64,000 nucleotides of DNA, taken from contig CP066204.1 of NCBI GenBank assembly GCA_016237705.1, positions 1,498,001 to 1,562,000 on the forward strand. Direction: 5' to 3'. The position numbers were made by a program, and so were the translations under genes. The stretch comes from Aerococcaceae bacterium zg-252. GTDB taxonomy: Bacteria; Bacillota; Bacilli; Lactobacillales; Aerococcaceae. A model generated the notes under the pieces. It ran no database searches, had not been told where the DNA came from, and saw nothing but the letters and a program-made list of their open reading frames with translations. This document shows, in pieces, positions 27,703-35,895 of this stretch. Position 1 is the first letter of the stretch; every line of letters begins with the position of its first letter.

Positions 27703-29342
27703 ACACCTCCAACTGCAAGCTTAGGTTCTACTCTTTCTAACTGCTCACCAAATAACTTGCCCATTGATATTAATCTTGTCTTATGTGTATCCTTAGCTTT
27801 AGCCTTATCACTATACACAATTGCTTGAAGTAGATTTACTGTTTCAATATTGTTGAAGACAAAGTTAATTGCATTATCCTCTCCTATCTCAATACGATCT
27901 ATAAAAGACACTAAAGACAATCGATTCAATTCATCGCTTTCAGGATTAGGAACTATCTCAGAAGCGAAACTACCTTTATCGTTTATCTTCATTTTCAATT
28001 CATCTACGATATTTTGCTTTGTAATAATTTGTTTCTCAATTTCTCTAATCTTGATAAGATAATTTTTTCTAAATCGTTCAAATTCTTCAGTCGTTATAAG
28101 TTCTTCTTCTAAATCCATACAAAGAGATTGTCTAAGTCTTTCATACTTCCTTTTTTCTGCATTTAATGACTCAAAATCAACCTTTAATGTAAACTTTGAA
28201 ACATCTATTTCGCTAACTTTTTTAAGTAGCTCATTGTACTTAGATAGATATTCATTTAATGCATGAATAGTTGCATGAGTAACATAGTCTTCTTTTACAC
28301 TATGTCTTGAACACTCTCCAGTATTGTTATATTCAGAGCAAATATAGAAAATCTTGTCTCTTACTTTTCGCCTGATCATAGGACTTCCACAATCTTTACA
28401 ATAAAGCATACCTGATAATATATATGGCTTATCTTTAGATTGTTTCACATCACGAAGTAGCATTTTATTTGCAAGTGCAAAGATGGATTTTGAGACTATG
28501 CTTTTATGAGCATTTTCTATTGCTATCCAGTCTTCTTTTGAAACATCTACTTCATGCTTTGATTTATAATTTAATTTTGTTGTTTTTCCTTGTTCCAGGA
28601 CACCAATATAAACCTTATTTGAAATAATACGGTTTACCATCTTAGCATCCCATTTTGCTTTTTTCACAACAAAACCAGTATTGAAGTTATCACCATTATT
28701 TTCTTTGTGCTTTGATGGTGTGACTGTTCCAATACTGTTTAGAAAGTCGGCAATAACCTTTGAGGAATATCCCTCTATTTTCATATTAAATATTCGCTCA
28801 ATGATATGAGCTACTTCTGTATCAACTACAAGCTGATGTTTGTTTTTATCATCTTTCTTATATCCAAAAGGAGCAAATGATCCAATAAACTCACCATTCT
28901 TTCTTTTCACTTCTTTTGATGATTTCACTTTCATAGAGATGTCTCTACAATAACTGCCATTGATAAAATTTCTAATTGGAAGTATTAAATGTGTATCGCT
29001 AATATCCGCATTATCACTATCATAGTTATCATTTACAGATATGAAGCGAATACCTTTTTCAGGAAATATCTTTTGCAGATACTTACCTGACTCAATATAA
29101 TCTCTGCCGAAACGAGATAAGTCTTTTACCATAATGATAGAAAACTTTCCTTTATTCAGGTCATCAATCATATTCTTAAAATTTGGACGCTCAAAATTAG
29201 AACCACTATATCCATCATCTACATATTCAAAAGATAGATCTATGTTCTTTTCTTTAGCGTAAGATTTGATTATTTGTCTTTGATTTGAAATAGAGTTGCT
29301 TTCATTACTGTCTCCGTCTTCTCTTGAAAGACGAAGATACAT
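27696..29342 (-). CDS. Large serine recombinase 3 (start codon problem)
   Basis: A 548-residue recombinase starting YLRLSREDGDSNESNSISNQ with the catalytic Ser, then VKDLSRFGRDYIESG, the recombinase domain, and an intact zinc ribbon (YCKDCGSPM ... YICSEYNNTGECSRH). The best ribosome site (AGGAGG, 29367-29372) serves ATG 29360-29358, but the next codon is TGA. The in-frame ATG at 29342, six codons later, can only be used by restart or weak initiation. The loss of five or six residues before the conserved segment may be harmless, but expression should fall. Confidence 0.85.
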   Translation of the reverse strand: MYLRLSREDGDSNESNSISNQRQIIKSYAKEKNIDLSFEYVDDGYSGSNFERPNFKNMIDDLNKGKFSIIMVKDLSRFGRDYIESGKYLQKIFPEKGIRFISVNDNYDSDNADISDTHLILPIRNFINGSYCRDISMKVKSSKEVKRKNGEFIGSFAPFGYKKDDKNKHQLVVDTEVAHIIERIFNMKIEGYSSKVIADFLNSIGTVTPSKHKENNGDNFNTGFVVKKAKWDAKMVNRIISNKVYIGVLEQGKTTKLNYKSKHEVDVSKEDWIAIENAHKSIVSKSIFALANKMLLRDVKQSKDKPYILSGMLYCKDCGSPMIRRKVRDKIFYICSEYNNTGECSRHSVKEDYVTHATIHALNEYLSKYNELLKKVSEIDVSKFTLKVDFESLNAEKRKYERLRQSLCMDLEEELITTEEFERFRKNYLIKIREIEKQIITKQNIVDELKMKINDKGSFASEIVPNPESDELNRLSLVSFIDRIEIGEDNAINFVFNNIETVNLLQAIVYSDKAKAKDTHKTRLISMGKLFGEQLERVEPKLAVGGVC

Positions 29343-29363
29343 ACACGCAGTATTTCACATAAC

Positions 29364-30118
29364 AATCCTCCTAAAATGATATTTTGGCAAATAGTCATTT
29401 TGGAAGATTACTTCTACCACCTATATTTTACCGCACCCTATTTCTCTTTGTCAGCCCCTCAAATTCTGACACAGGATTTACATAGATACATCTCAACAAT
29501 ATCCAGTAAATCAAGCTTTTCACTTTCGCTTGTAGAGTAGGTTATTTTCTTAGAATAATCATCGGCTATTTGTTTCTTATCCTTATCTTTCTTAACTTTT
29601 TTTCTTATTCATAGTCTTAACCTCACTATTTTTATAATAAGTTTTATGACATTGGTAGGTGCATTGGCTGCTACATTGGAATCTCACCACCGCCCCTTAT
29701 TAAGACGAGCCGGCTTAAACTATTGAAGTATCATTATCACCATTTGCATCACAGAGATAGATTGCCACATCTATCCTTTATGTATTCCTATTTATCGCTC
29801 TTTTTCTTTTATCCTTGGCACTTACCAGTATTCATTTAAACCAAATTTCTTAGCAGAAAAGTCTTGGCGTAGGTCATAATTCTCCACAAATGGATAACGT
29901 CCCACCTTGGTCTATTCAGTTGTCAAAGATCAATTAGCTTTCTGCTATGTAGGATTCTTTGCTTAATAACGGAATAGATTTTCTCTTCTACCTCAAAAGC
30001 AAAAGGATAAATTCCCCCTACACTTTAATAGTGAAAATTTATCCCTCTTGGTAACCAGATTTATGAATTTTTTTGAAAAAGAAAAGCACCTCCGTAGAGA
30101 TGCCTTTCAAATAAAGTT
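29364..30118. other. ICE gap with decayed short frames
   Basis: No intact gene in 750 bp. On the minus strand there are fragments of frames: a basic peptide from ATG near 29608, broken in its A run (then KKDKDKKQIADDYSKKITYS), and an upstream one ending LRQDFSAKKFGLNEYW near 29830. A hairpin pairs GGATAAATT (30005-30013) with AATTTATCC (30036-30044). A terminator-like hairpin for the next gene lies at about 30088-30112. Families are not recognised; this looks like eroded ICE cargo. Confidence 0.4.
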
Positions 30119-30331
30119 TTAGCAATATAATGGTTCTTGAAGTTTGTAGTCATTAAGACAAACATTAAATCCTATCTTCATAGCTTCGTAAACATCAGTC
30201 ATAGTTCCGCCAAGCAGTAGTATTTCGTTCTCAATATCTTCCTTTGCCCAACCTCTTGAACCATCATTTTCTTTTGCAAACTTGTCCATTACTTTTTTAA
30301 CAACAAGTTCTAATACCTCTTTTTCAATCAT
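30119..30331 (-). CDS. Small conserved ICE protein of unknown function
   Basis: A 70-residue acidic protein (VVKKVMDKFAKENDGSRGW ... LGGTMTDVYEAMKIGF). The ATG follows a good ribosome site (GGAGGAAAAGGT). A GC-rich hairpin plus T run follows the stop. Small proteins in this place are common in conjugative elements of Firmicutes; I do not recognise a named domain. Confidence 0.5.
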   Translation of the reverse strand: MIEKEVLELVVKKVMDKFAKENDGSRGWAKEDIENEILLLGGTMTDVYEAMKIGFNVCLNDYKLQEPLYC

Positions 30332-30473
30332 ACCTTTTCCTCCTGTTACCCATTTTATTAAGTTTGTATAGGTTAAAAGAATTTATCTTAAATTACAACC
30401 CACTTGTAAGAAAAAGGTATTTTAATGTCGATATTAAGTTTTTTTTTGCTGTTTTTTCGTAATGACCTAAATG

Positions 30474-30886
30474 CTATTTAAAGTCTTTCAGCAATTCTCT
30501 TAACTTGTCCAATATCTTATTTCTTCTCTTTATGAGAGCTGGATGAGATATTTTTTCGTTTCAGCCACCGAACGAATAGTCTCATCATTGAAATAAAGTC
30601 TATCAATGATTTCTCTTTCTTCATCATTTAATTTTGATAGTGCATCTCGCACTGCCTCAATCATCATCTGTGTCTGAACGATCTTATCTACATCAAAACC
30701 CTCATCAACTATACTATCCTCAAAATGTCCATCATGATCAAAAGACGAGAAAAAAAGCAGGTGATTTCTTCTATCCACCTGCTTCAAATATTTTTCATGA
30801 TTTTTTTCTTGCCAGTAGACTTTATAAATCTCTTCACTAACCTCCACTTTTTTTCCATTCACAAACAAGAAATAATTTTTTCGCAT
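30474..30886 (-). pseudogene. Sigma-70 region 4-like ICE protein, frameshifted near the end
   Basis: The product starts MRKNYFLFVNGKKVEVSEEI and holds a sigma region 4 helix pattern (LNDEEREIIDRLYFNDETIRSVAE), as in the sigma-like orf of Tn916-type elements. One A is missing in the AAAAAA run near 30556. The natural end (ISHPALIKRRNKILDKLREL and a stop at 30474) is in another frame. The actual frame stops early at 30530, removing most of the recognition helix. It probably regulated element genes when intact. Confidence 0.75.
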
Positions 30887-30933
30887 TTTTATCTTCCTCC
30901 ATTTCTTTGTTTTCTTGTTTAAAACAAATCATA

Positions 30934-31640
30934 ACCACCCGTCTAACGGGTGGTTTGAACAGGGGCTATAAGCCCAAAAAGCCAGCCAGCGCCTAAAGAC
31001 GCTGGCTTTCACTTTGTTCAAGCCTTATTGCTCTTGACCCGTCACTCGCCTCTCAAAGAGGCGTTTGTATTACTTACCACTATCCCTAAAGGGATTTTCA
31101 TATTCCTTCACACTCAATTTATCCAAGGCTATATCATGTTTCTCTTGCTCTTGAATATATTTCTTTATCGTGGCTTCGTTTAATCCCACCGTACTCACAT
31201 AATATCCTTCTGCCCAAAAATGTCGATTCCCAAATTTATATTTCAAATTTGCGTGTTTATCAAACATCATTAACGCACTCTTACCTTTTAAATATCCCAT
31301 AAAACTCGATACGCTTATTCTTGGTGGAATACTGACCAACATATGTACATGGTCCGGCATCAGATGTCCTTCTATAATTTCGACTCCTTTATAACTACAT
31401 AATCGTCGAAATATTTCTCCTAAACTACTGCGACATTGATTATAGATGATTTTTCGTCTATACTTTGGGGTAAACACAATGTGGTATTTACACATCCACT
31501 TTGTGTGCGATAAACTATGTGCCATGCGTTTTCTCCTTTCACTTTACAGTTGGCTTGAACACCACTATTGTATCGCGTTTGGAGTTTTTTGGTATAACCG
31601 TCGTTGCGCACCCGCATAGCGGGTGGTTTATTTGTCACTC
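30934..31640. mobile_element. IS200/IS605-type insertion sequence
   Basis: About 0.7 kb with a single Y1 transposase gene. Typical subterminal hairpins flank it: ACCACCCG/CGGGTGGT at 30934-30954, and CACCCGC/GCGGGTG at 31609-31625. A further stem AGCCAGCG/CGCTGGCT lies near 30980-31006. These elements have no inverted repeats and no target duplication, so exact ends are uncertain. It sits between the sigma-like gene and the radical-SAM gene. Confidence 0.75.
31070..31525 (-). CDS. tnpA: IS200/IS605 Y1 transposase
   Basis: A 151-residue HUH transposase. The metal-binding pair His59/His61 is in DHVHMLV, the catalytic Tyr is at 123 (KKYIQEQ), and RHFWAEGYYVSTVG is typical of the family. It cuts single-stranded DNA at hairpin ends during replication. 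No TnpB partner is present. The gene looks intact. Confidence 0.93.
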   Translation of the reverse strand: MAHSLSHTKWMCKYHIVFTPKYRRKIIYNQCRSSLGEIFRRLCSYKGVEIIEGHLMPDHVHMLVSIPPRISVSSFMGYLKGKSALMMFDKHANLKYKFGNRHFWAEGYYVSTVGLNEATIKKYIQEQEKHDIALDKLSVKEYENPFRDSGK

Positions 31641-31871
31641 ACCTTACGGTGCGTGACCGACTAAAGTCACAAAAAAGGAGGACTTCGGCATTTATGCATA
31701 CCGAATCCTCCATAATGGATGAAAAAATATTAAATTATTTACATGGTAATCCTTATGATTTACTAAATTGAAAATATAAAAAAGGACTTATATTAAGATA
31801 TGTATCGTATTTAGTTCTTTGTGATACCATCTTTAAAAGTCCTCCTTAACCTTTTGTATTATTTCTATTTT
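31641..31871. other. Gap with hairpins downstream of the radical-SAM gene
   Basis: GGAGGA-TTCGG pairs with CCGAA-TCCTCC at about 31677-31711. A longer imperfect stem joins AGGACTT (31793-31799) to AAGTCCT (31847-31853). The latter may terminate the leftward radical-SAM message. A short rightward frame from ATG 31714 (18 codons) has no support as a gene. Confidence 0.4.
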
Positions 31872-32746
31872 CTAAAAATCAAATATACTAAGTTGTCTAG
31901 TTATCTCTCTTTCTTCAAATTCTTTCAAGTAGTCAAAAATAATATCATTATCATGCATTATTTTCTCTTTTTCGCAAAAGTCATGAAAAATCTTCATTAA
32001 TTTAGAATTATTTTTGCTGTTAGCAATATAGCTATTTCCAAATGTTTTAATATATTTATCTTTAACCCTGGGGAATTTTTTATCTAATGCACAATAGAAA
32101 TATTCTCTATTCCCTTCTCTTAGGGTGAGACCTATGCCAAAGCAAATTATTCCTTTACTTCTGCTTCCTTGCAATAATTTAAAATGCCCATTAGATTCTC
32201 TTCAGTGTCATTGATAAAAGGTAAAATTGGACTTAACCATACAATTGTAGGTATCCCTTCATCTCTTAAAGCAAGCAAGGTCTCAAATCTTTCCTTTGTT
32301 GTAGAAACATTTGGTTCAAGCAATTTGCATAGCTTTTCATCATAAGTAGTAAGTGTCATTTGAACAACACACTTAGTCTTTGCATTTATTTCTTTCAATA
32401 AATCTAAATCCCTTAACACATTTGATGATTTTGTTATAAGCGTTATGCCGAATCCATATTTGTTCATTAACTCAAGTGCCTGCCTTGTATAATTTAATCT
32501 AAGCTCTTCTTTAATGTATGGATCTGTCATAGAACCTAATCCAATCATACATTTTTTGCGTTTTCTTCTTAAAGAATCTTCTAAGAGTTGTAGGGCATTT
32601 TCTTTAACTTCTACATCTTCAAATCTATGGTTTATCTGATAGCATTTACTTCTTGAGTCACAATAAATACAACCATGTGTACAGCCTCTGAATAAATTCA
32701 TTCCATTTTTTGAAGATAATATTCCTTTTACCTTCGTAAAATGCAT
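31872..32746 (-). pseudogene. Radical SAM protein (spore photolyase-like family), frameshifted
   Basis: The N-terminal part holds the cluster motif with Cys22, Cys26 and Cys29 (GCTHGCIYCD), then GLGSMTDPYI and WLSPILPFIND, as in radical SAM proteins related to spore photoproduct lyase. One base is missing near 32155. The end of the protein (KGIICFGIGLTLREGNREYF ... LSIFDF) continues in another frame to 31872. Repaired length is about 290 residues. It sits with ClbS-like and GyrI-like genes on the same strand. Confidence 0.85.
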
Positions 32747-32766
32747 TCTATCATCTCCATATCTGC

Positions 32767-33309
32767 TTATTTTTTCTTACAATTTTTTTGATGTGCTTTT
32801 AATTTCTTCATCGCCCAATCATAATGGCTTGAAGTAGTGCTTACAAAATATGAACCAAGTACACTTCCTCCTACCCACTTATAGACATCTTTTGAAAACA
32901 ATTCTTCGTTTGTAAATCTCTCAGCTAATTCTAAAATATCTTTATAGGATTTCTGAAACATTTCTTTTGCATCTTCAAGAGAAGTATTTTGATGTTTTTT
33001 CCAAAACTCGACATTCATATCTCCATAAGTTTTCCAATTATATGGAGCTGGAATAAAAGGTTTTGCCACTCCCTTTAAATTTGTATCTACCCAATTCAAA
33101 AGAAGTTGGTGCCATTCATATAAATGAATCAAAATATCTCTTAAATTTTTGTCTCTTTTCCAATGAGCCTCTTTCTTTTTTTCATCACTTGAAAAGTCAA
33201 AAGGTGTGTTTAATTCTTCGTCAGATAGCTTAGCAATTAATACGTTCAACTTATCATAGTTTTCTTTCGCTGCAATCATTAAATCTTCTTTTGTTCTTGG
33301 TCTTGGCAT
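32767..33309 (-). CDS. ClbS/DfsB-family four-helix-bundle protein
   Basis: A 180-residue protein with the ClbS/DfsB pattern (PRPRTKEDLMIAAKENYDKL, RDILIHLYEWHQLLLNW, FIPAPYNWKTYG, ASH-like SHYDWAMKKLK). ClbS protects colibactin producers by hydrolysing the genotoxin; most homologues have no known substrate. The start follows GGAGGAAATATT. The gap to the upstream GyrI-like gene is 11 bp, so the two are co-transcribed. The context suggests protection from a DNA-active or electrophilic compound, which is inference. Confidence 0.85.
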   Translation of the reverse strand: MPRPRTKEDLMIAAKENYDKLNVLIAKLSDEELNTPFDFSSDEKKKEAHWKRDKNLRDILIHLYEWHQLLLNWVDTNLKGVAKPFIPAPYNWKTYGDMNVEFWKKHQNTSLEDAKEMFQKSYKDILELAERFTNEELFSKDVYKWVGGSVLGSYFVSTTSSHYDWAMKKLKAHQKNCKKK

Positions 33310-33320
33310 AATATTTCCTC

Positions 33321-33935
33321 CTACTTTACGCTATATCTCAATATGGTTTTTAAGTTTTCTTCTGATGTTCTATTCTTGTTGCTCAAATAGATTTCTGTAT
33401 GATAATCAAATTTTCTTAAAAGACCATGTTTTTCCATAAAACTTTCTAGTTTTTCAAATGAATATGGTTCTGTGTCAAAACTTCCAATATGTAAAATCTG
33501 TACTGCTTTGCCGCCATCTACATCATCAAAAATGATTTCATCATATAATTTATTCGGTTTTTTCTCTCTAACATTCTTAATAGCTAAATCAAAAATATCT
33601 CTTGTAATAAAATCTGGCTGTTTAATCATAATTGCATATTTCAATTTATTTTTATCAAATTGTTCTCCAGAGTTTTTTCTCCAGATGCCTTCGCGTGGAA
33701 ATACAGCAAAGTCTTTGTAAGAAGAATTATTTTCATCTATATTCGTCTTTTTAAATAACATTTTTATACCATATGCTAATGTAAACAATGCCGAAACTCT
33801 ATCTGAAAAATCAGCTAAATTGGGATTACTTTCTCCATTTATCATAATGAACTTCTGATTAGGAACATCTATTATCTCCGCTTTTTGCTTCGCTCCATAT
33901 AAGTATTTTTCTTCTTTTTTCCATTCATATTTCAT
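33321..33935 (-). CDS. GyrI-like small-molecule binding protein
   Basis: A 204-residue GyrI/SOUL-type binding protein (KYEWKKEEKYLYGAK, FIMINGESNP, ALFTLAYGIKM, GKAVQILHIGSFDTEP). The domain binds drugs or other small ligands and occurs in regulators and stand-alone proteins; some members hydrolyse cyclopropanoid genotoxins. I chose ATG 33935, seven bases after AAAGGAGAA, over an upstream ATG at 33974 that would overlap the promoter. An operator-like palindrome lies about 50 bp upstream. Confidence 0.82.
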   Translation of the reverse strand: MKYEWKKEEKYLYGAKQKAEIIDVPNQKFIMINGESNPNLADFSDRVSALFTLAYGIKMLFKKTNIDENNSSYKDFAVFPREGIWRKNSGEQFDKNKLKYAIMIKQPDFITRDIFDLAIKNVREKKPNKLYDEIIFDDVDGGKAVQILHIGSFDTEPYSFEKLESFMEKHGLLRKFDYHTEIYLSNKNRTSEENLKTILRYSVK

Positions 33936-33983
33936 AGCAAAATTCTCCTTTGTACTGATAAATATATTATACAAAAGTTAACT

Positions 33984-33998
33984 TGACACCATCTGTCA
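33984..33998. promoter_or_regulatory. Operator-like palindrome before the GyrI-like gene
   Basis: TGACA-CCATC-TGTCA overlaps the regulator stop codon. On the minus strand it is followed by a TATAAT about 20 bp downstream. The same half-sites with the same spacing occur upstream of the regulator gene (34936-34950). Confidence 0.6.
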
Positions 33999-34895
33999 TA
34001 TTCTATATTTTTTAGCCATAATGTTTATTATGTTTTTAATTTTATCTCGAATTTCTTTCGGTTCTAACACCTCTGCCGCATCTCCATAGGAAAATATATA
34101 GTTATATAAATTGTAATCGTTGGGAAGTTCTACTGTAGCATATAAATTTCCATCTTCATCTTCTTCAATAGCACTGGATACTTCATCAAATACTCTAAAA
34201 GCCATTTTTCTATCAAATTTTACTTTAACAAATACAGTTTCCTCATACTCCATTTCTTTTTTTAAGACAATACTATCAAAATCATCTTCAAAGGTATTTG
34301 GTAAAATTTCAAATTCTTTTATGCGTGACAGCTTAAAATATCTAAAATCATTTCTTGACAAACAAAATGCATACACATACCAATCCCATCCTTTAAATAG
34401 GAGTCTTATTGGCTTTACTTTTCTGCTTGTTTCTTTTTTATTACTGGAAAAATATATAAAACGAACAATATTTTTATTGATGATTGCTGATTTTATATCT
34501 TTAAATAATTCATCAAAAGATTTACTTCGTTGCCAATTTGTAAAATCAACTTCTATCCAGTTAGTATTTTTCGTTTTAAATAAAGCGGTTAATTTGATTA
34601 AAAGTTCATTTTCGTACTCCTTATTTGTCAGTTCTAAACCTTTTAAGGCAATCAAAATCTGTTCTTGCTCGTTCTTAGAAAGAAATGATTTTTTCAATAC
34701 AAAATCATCCGCTATTTCTATTCCACCACCTTTCCCTTTGGTGGCGTAGATGGAAATTCCGGCACTGCTAAGGACATCAATATCTCTATAAATTGTCCTT
34801 ATTGATACTTCATATTTTTCCGCAAGTTCATTTGCCGTTACTTTTCCTTTTTCCAGTACATAATACAAAATTTTAAACAATCTATTGTTTTTCAT
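33996..34895 (-). CDS. HTH-WYL (YafY-type) transcriptional regulator
   Basis: A 299-residue regulator. The N-terminal HTH_11 is NRLFKILYYVLEKGKVTANE ... SIRTIYRDIDVLSSAGI. The WYL domain follows (FIYFSSNKKETSRKVKPIRL then WDWYVYAFCL), with a WCX-like C-terminus. WYL domains sense nucleic-acid or small ligands and often control defence or stress genes. It lies upstream of the GyrI/ClbS/radical-SAM genes on the same strand. Both its own promoter and theirs carry TGACA-N5-TGTCA, so autoregulation plus control of the cargo is likely. Confidence 0.88.
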   Translation of the reverse strand: MKNNRLFKILYYVLEKGKVTANELAEKYEVSIRTIYRDIDVLSSAGISIYATKGKGGGIEIADDFVLKKSFLSKNEQEQILIALKGLELTNKEYENELLIKLTALFKTKNTNWIEVDFTNWQRSKSFDELFKDIKSAIINKNIVRFIYFSSNKKETSRKVKPIRLLFKGWDWYVYAFCLSRNDFRYFKLSRIKEFEILPNTFEDDFDSIVLKKEMEYEETVFVKVKFDRKMAFRVFDEVSSAIEEDEDGNLYATVELPNDYNLYNYIFSYGDAAEVLEPKEIRDKIKNIINIMAKKYRI

Positions 34896-34935
34896 TATTT
34901 AACCACTCCTAGTAGTTACTATTATACCATAAATA

Positions 34936-34950
34936 TGACATTTTTTGTCA
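34936..34950. promoter_or_regulatory. Operator-like palindrome before the WYL regulator
   Basis: TGACA-TTTTT-TGTCA, 41 bp upstream of the regulator start. It is identical in half-sites and spacing to the site at 33984-33998. Confidence 0.6.
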
Positions 34951-35070
34951 TGTTATAAATGTGTTTTAGATAAAACGCTGACATTAACTTCTATACTTGG
35001 TATAATTAAGACACAAACTCATATCTCGCTTAACGCTTGCTTTACAAATCATTCTTATGTAGCAAGCACA

Positions 35071-35090
35071 GTAAGTGTGTACCCACTTAC
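35071..35090. other. Candidate origin of transfer
   Basis: The inverted repeat GTAAGTG-TGTACC-CACTTAC lies 107 bp before mobC and the MOBP-type relaxase, the usual place for oriT. The sequence after the repeat (GAAAAATCG) could hold the nick. A TAAGTG core recalls nick regions of several relaxase families. The call rests on position and symmetry only. Confidence 0.45.
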
Positions 35091-35101
35091 GAAAAATCGA
35101 T

Positions 35102-35134
35102 GAAGCAGCCCCCTCATGGAGTTGCTTCTTTTTT
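35102..35134 (+). terminator. Terminator before mobC
   Basis: GAAGCA pairs with TGCTTC (35102-35107 with 35123-35128), with GC-rich inner pairing and six T after it. It may stop readthrough into the mobilisation genes or mark a leader. Confidence 0.65.
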
Positions 35135-35197
35135 ATCAATTTTAGCTTGTTAGGGAGTACCCTAAGACCCCAATTTTTTTGAAAGGAAGTAACAGAA

Positions 35198-35530
35198 ATG
35201 GCAAATAGAATTAGAAATGTTCAGCTGAAAATAAACTTAACAGAAGAAGAAAAAGCACTTTTTGAAAAGAAAATGAAAATGGTAAAGTGTAAGACGATGA
35301 ACCACTTTCTAAGAAAAGTAGTATCTGAATCTGATATTTATGTTGTTGATTTACAGCCCTTTAGGGAAATACAAGGATTGCTTTTTAGGTATGCAAGTAG
35401 CGTCAATCAAATTGCTAAACGAGTTAATTCGACTGGTGTTATCTATAGCGATGACATCAAAGATATGCAGTCCCAAATTGAACATCTATCAAAAGAAATA
35501 TGGCAAATACATTTCCCTACTGCTCAATAA
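35198..35530 (+). CDS. mobC: MobC-type relaxosome accessory protein
   Basis: A 110-residue protein with an N-terminal ribbon-helix-helix-like start (IRNVQLKINLTEEEKALFEK ... TMNHFLRKVV) and the MobC family end (EIQGLLFRYASSVNQIAKRV). It binds DNA near oriT and assists the relaxase. The ATG follows GAAAGGAAGTAACAGAA. It precedes the relaxase by 28 bp. Confidence 0.85.
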   Translation: MANRIRNVQLKINLTEEEKALFEKKMKMVKCKTMNHFLRKVVSESDIYVVDLQPFREIQGLLFRYASSVNQIAKRVNSTGVIYSDDIKDMQSQIEHLSKEIWQIHFPTAQ

Positions 35531-35895
35531 AACTACCAACAAAGGAGATGACATATAAGTGGCAATTACAAAAATTCATCCTATAAAATCTACTCTTAAT
35601 CTTGCTATCGCCTATATAACAAACGAAGAAAAGACTGACGAAAAAATATTGGTAAGCACAAATAAGTGCTTTGCTTCTACTGCCCATACTGCTTTTATAA
35701 AGACTAGAGAAGATAATAAAGTTAATGGAACTGTCCTTGCAAGACATCTCATTCAATCTTTTCTACCGGGAGAAGCCACGCCTGAAATGGCACACCAAAT
35801 CGGTCTTGAGTTATGCAAAAAGATTCTTAAAGATGAATATGAATTTGTCTTATCGACACATATAGACAAAGGTCATATCCATAACCATATCATCT

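Noticed and set aside
34120..34749. 209-codon rightward frame opposite the WYL regulator
   Set aside because: It is the antisense shadow of a well-supported regulator; composition is Ser/Phe-rich as expected from reverse reading.
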